Source: a virus
Reading direction: 5' to 3' (one strand)
IMG/VR virus record: IMGVR_UViG_3300022540_000584
Location: 1 to 56,903 of that record
DNA: 56,903 nt
Each line of letters opens with the position of its first letter. Position 1 is the first letter of the stretch. A program made the position numbers and the translations under genes. The notes under the pieces were generated by a model that saw only the letters and a list, made by a program, of their open reading frames with translations, did no database searches and was not told the DNA's origin. Shown here one piece after another: positions 55,062 through 56,903 of this stretch.

Positions 55062-55970
55062 TTGCTTGGGAACGCTAAAGAAGCGCCCGCGTTTTCTCTC
55101 TAAGCAGAGCGGTGTTTTAGCGTACATAAATTGCGCCACAGCCATCACCTTACTCAGTGCATGTATTCTGAGGCGATAGGTTTTATGACCTTTTGCAAGG
55201 ATTGTCTCTATACCTGTTAAGCGGAAGAGTCTGACAGACGCATCTTCTAAAAGAGATATGTTTTTTGAGACGAGGTTGAATTGAGGGCGATGTCGTTTAT
55301 TGTTCTTGAACCAAACGCTACCATCCGCATCGAACCAACCACATAGGAATGAATTGAAAAATTCGTCTGGTATTGCGGGTAGGCATCTCATACTATTCTT
55401 GATTGGGAGCATGCCGATGGAAGTGAGGAAATTGTGGAAAGTCTTGGAACCTAAAATGATACGGTGGCAACTTTCAACTCTAATAATAGTCCGTCCTTGC
55501 CACAATTTTGATAAATGATCTAAATGAGATTTGTCGGAACTGATTAGGCTAACTGAAACTTGATATTGATTAGGATGTTTTTGATCTTTGGGATTGGACA
55601 TAGCACCATCGCCAAGTATTAATCCAACAGTATAGGCCAATAGATGATTCCATTCATTGAAAACAAACTTTGTTTTTTCAACACGCTTCCCGCCCTTGAT
55701 TGGGAAATTGAGTCGATTTGCCTTTCGCTGAATGGCAGAACTATCGCATCCAACCTGGGTTGCAATTTCAGCACAGGTCATACCAGATTTCAGCAACGAT
55801 AATACCTTTTCATCACTGATGACACGGCGGAATATAGCCTGTTCGTTTTGGGTGCGAATCTTTAGACCATAACTTAACAACATGGCTTTTGCAGCCCGCC
55901 AGGAGATACCTAGCCGATTAGCAATGGAGTTTACGCTTTCACCAGAAGAATAGTCATCAATTAAGCTCAT
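55035..55970 (-). CDS. LAGLIDADG homing endonuclease with N-terminal HTH repeats
   Basis: Residues 1-75 hold two HTH units (VNSIANRLGISWRAAKAMLL, TCAEIATQVGCDSSAIQRKA). LAYTVGLILGDGAMSN and FLCGWFDADGSVWF are the two LAGLIDADG helices. It is AT-rich, opposite to its neighbours, and overlaps the holin gene's 3' end by 27 nt. TTGCTA-N17-TATAAT ends 6 nt before the ATG, suggesting a leaderless mRNA. Confidence 0.88.
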   Translation of the reverse strand: MSLIDDYSSGESVNSIANRLGISWRAAKAMLLSYGLKIRTQNEQAIFRRVISDEKVLSLLKSGMTCAEIATQVGCDSSAIQRKANRLNFPIKGGKRVEKTKFVFNEWNHLLAYTVGLILGDGAMSNPKDQKHPNQYQVSVSLISSDKSHLDHLSKLWQGRTIIRVESCHRIILGSKTFHNFLTSIGMLPIKNSMRCLPAIPDEFFNSFLCGWFDADGSVWFKNNKRHRPQFNLVSKNISLLEDASVRLFRLTGIETILAKGHKTYRLRIHALSKVMAVAQFMYAKTPLCLERKRGRFFSVPKQLALKNIVK

Positions 55971-55976
55971 AGGGAC

Positions 55977-56005
55977 ATTATATCATAGAAGTTAACCTTT
56001 AGCAA
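55977..56005 (-). promoter_or_regulatory. Promoter of the LAGLIDADG gene at 55 kb
   Basis: Leftward TTGCTA, 17 nt, TATAAT, immediately upstream of the start codon, so the transcript would start at or within a few bases of the ATG. Confidence 0.6.
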
Positions 56006-56046
56006 GATGTCTTTTCCTACAAGGGAAGTGAGGTTTGTTTCACATA

Positions 56047-56283
56047 ATGGAGCCACTTGTCAAGTTCGGCACCGTTGAATCAGGCGCTGTTGCATCTCTA
56101 TTTGACAGCGGATCTGTCTCTGCGATAGAGTTCCATGTTCATTCAACTCAAAGTAGGTTAGAAATTGCGGACGGCAGTCTTCGCTTTGGACTGTCTAGGC
56201 CACTGCCTTGTCGTTGGTGGCGCTTTTGGCAATGGGCACTTTTAGGCTGGCGCTGGGTCGACTTACGAGAAGTGGATGAATAA
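56047..56283 (+). CDS. Unknown 78-aa protein
   Basis: It encodes MEPLVKFGTVESGAVASLFD, SAIEFHVHSTQSRLEIADGS and a Trp-rich end (WWRFWQWALLGWRW). A TTG four codons upstream, right after AAGGGAAGTGAGG, is an alternative start. It overlaps the zinc-ribbon gene. The function is unknown. Confidence 0.5.
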   Translation: MEPLVKFGTVESGAVASLFDSGSVSAIEFHVHSTQSRLEIADGSLRFGLSRPLPCRWWRFWQWALLGWRWVDLREVDE

Positions 56284-56530
56284 AATAAGCGCGGGACTTG
56301 CCATGATGACAGTGAGGGCCATCAGCTCACGACGAGTCACTTCTAGTTGTTCTTATTGTGGCATGGACACGGCAGGGCGACATCAGCCGTGGTGTCCTAA
56401 CGCCAGTCGCCCTTGGAGTCTCGTCAATGTGGGAGGGACGAATCCCCCGCCCCGTGAGCGGATGGGTTGGATTTGCCCGCGCTGCGGTAAGTCGCTCGCG
56501 CCGTGGGTGAGGGAGTGCGGTTGTGAGTGA
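56276..56530 (+). CDS. Zinc-ribbon protein, 84 aa
   Basis: SCSYCGMDTAGRHQPWCPNA and GWICPRCGKSLAPWVRECGC each hold C-X2-C pairs. The ATG overlaps the previous gene by 8 nt. It may bind nucleic acid or a protein partner. It lies before the Pro/Thr-rich gene. Confidence 0.6.
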   Translation: MNKISAGLAMMTVRAISSRRVTSSCSYCGMDTAGRHQPWCPNASRPWSLVNVGGTNPPPRERMGWICPRCGKSLAPWVRECGCE

Positions 56531-56578
56531 CGGCCCGTGAACGGCGGCCTGGGAGTAAACCATGAGGAGTGAGACGAG

Positions 56579-56903
56579 ATGAAGGTTCTACGCAAGTACT
56601 GGCCGGCCGCGCTCCTGGCGGCAGCCGTCGTCATTGCGCTCGCAGCCACGCCATGGGCCGCCACGATTATTCTCTGGCCGCAACAGCCCACCCCGACCTC
56701 CGACTCGCCCCTTGCCACCCCCACCGCCGACTCGCCGCTGCCCACGCCCACCCGGAACCCGACAGACCTGCCTACGCAGACAGGTACACCATCGCCCACG
56801 CCGTCGCCCGCGCCCACGCAAACGGGCACGCCGACCGCGACCAGTTCGCCCGCGCCGACCGTCACGCCCGCCCCTGAGGCCCCATGGTGGCGGGCCTGCC
56901 CGC
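56579..56903 (+). CDS. Pro/Thr-rich ex-cytoplasmic protein, cut by window edge
   Basis: GAGGAG precedes the ATG. The N-terminus is a signal or anchor (KVLRKYWPAALLAAAVVIAL). From residue about 40 it is a Pro/Thr/Ser tract (PTPTSDSPLATPTADSPLPT and more), running to the window end. The same kind of tract opens the window, in a frame one base off. It may be a surface or virion-attached spacer protein. Confidence 0.65.
   Translation, partial: MKVLRKYWPAALLAAAVVIALAATPWAATIILWPQQPTPTSDSPLATPTADSPLPTPTRNPTDLPTQTGTPSPTPSPAPTQTGTPTATSSPAPTVTPAPEAPWWRACP

Noticed and set aside
56383-56865. 160-codon minus-strand frame with VGVG repeats
   Set aside because: It is the antisense of the Pro/Thr-rich repeat; the Gly/Val pattern follows from the codon repeat.
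1-56903. tRNA genes, CRISPR arrays and an integrase/attachment site
   Set aside because: None was recognised on either strand; without an integrase the excisionase-like HTH is read as a regulator.

Overview
The window is a complete or nearly complete genome (about 57 kb) of a tailed dsDNA phage with an HK97-type head and a long non-contractile tail (siphovirus morphotype). Portal, MuF, prohead protease, major capsid, head-tail connector, major tail, tape-measure and distal-tail genes occur in canonical order; no sheath, integrase, tRNA, DNA polymerase or CRISPR array was seen. Both ends lie in one kind of Pro/Thr-rich reading frame, so the sequence is probably circular or circularly permuted and was cut inside that gene. 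The host is not shown directly. Promoters are sigma-70 like (TTGACA-N17-TATAAT) and ribosome sites are AGGAGG type. Pro-Thr tracts and secreted proteins ending in FLPLVKR or FLPAVRLE resemble exported proteins of Chloroflexota (Anaerolineae); this is a weak inference.

Layout: transcription diverges from a control region near 54.2 kb. The rightward arm runs from 54.3 kb through the window end and on to 30.3 kb. It carries small proteins and a holin-like protein, Pro/Thr-rich and LamG-type virion proteins, a methyltransferase and glycosyltransferase, terminase, portal, MuF and head completion genes, a terminator near 11.24 kb, protease and capsid, head accessory genes with a small membrane peptide plus CHAT-like peptidase pair, head-tail connectors, tail tube, tail chaperones, tape measure, tail tip and fibres, a polysaccharide-lyase-like enzyme, and lysis genes (amidase endolysin, XhlA-like protein, SleB-like hydrolase). 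The leftward arm runs from 54.06 kb down to 30.2 kb and holds about 60 mostly small, tightly overlapping early genes: N6-adenine methyltransferase, PDDEXK nucleases, an LPD29 protein, many zinc-knuckle proteins, a possible ssDNA-binding protein, regulators (XRE, excisionase-like, RHH fused to sigma region 4), a run of tiny membrane proteins, and a replication block (primase, nuclease, initiator-like protein, DnaB-like helicase).

Mobile genes break the leftward arm: an HNH gene and two LAGLIDADG homing endonucleases (one at 55 kb), with remnants of an HNH gene, a methylase-like gene and a Gp37/68-like gene nearby.

The most unusual signals are RNA-level. Two long 5' leaders, ahead of the primase and the methyltransferase operon, each contain two long inverted repeats in interleaved order (pseudoknot topology) ending 7-9 nt before the Shine-Dalgarno. 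A 63-nt leader element is duplicated ahead of two other early genes. The two arms start from perfectly spaced back-to-back promoters whose -35 boxes are the arms of one palindrome. The CHAT-like peptidase with its coupled one-helix peptide is the most unexpected protein cassette.
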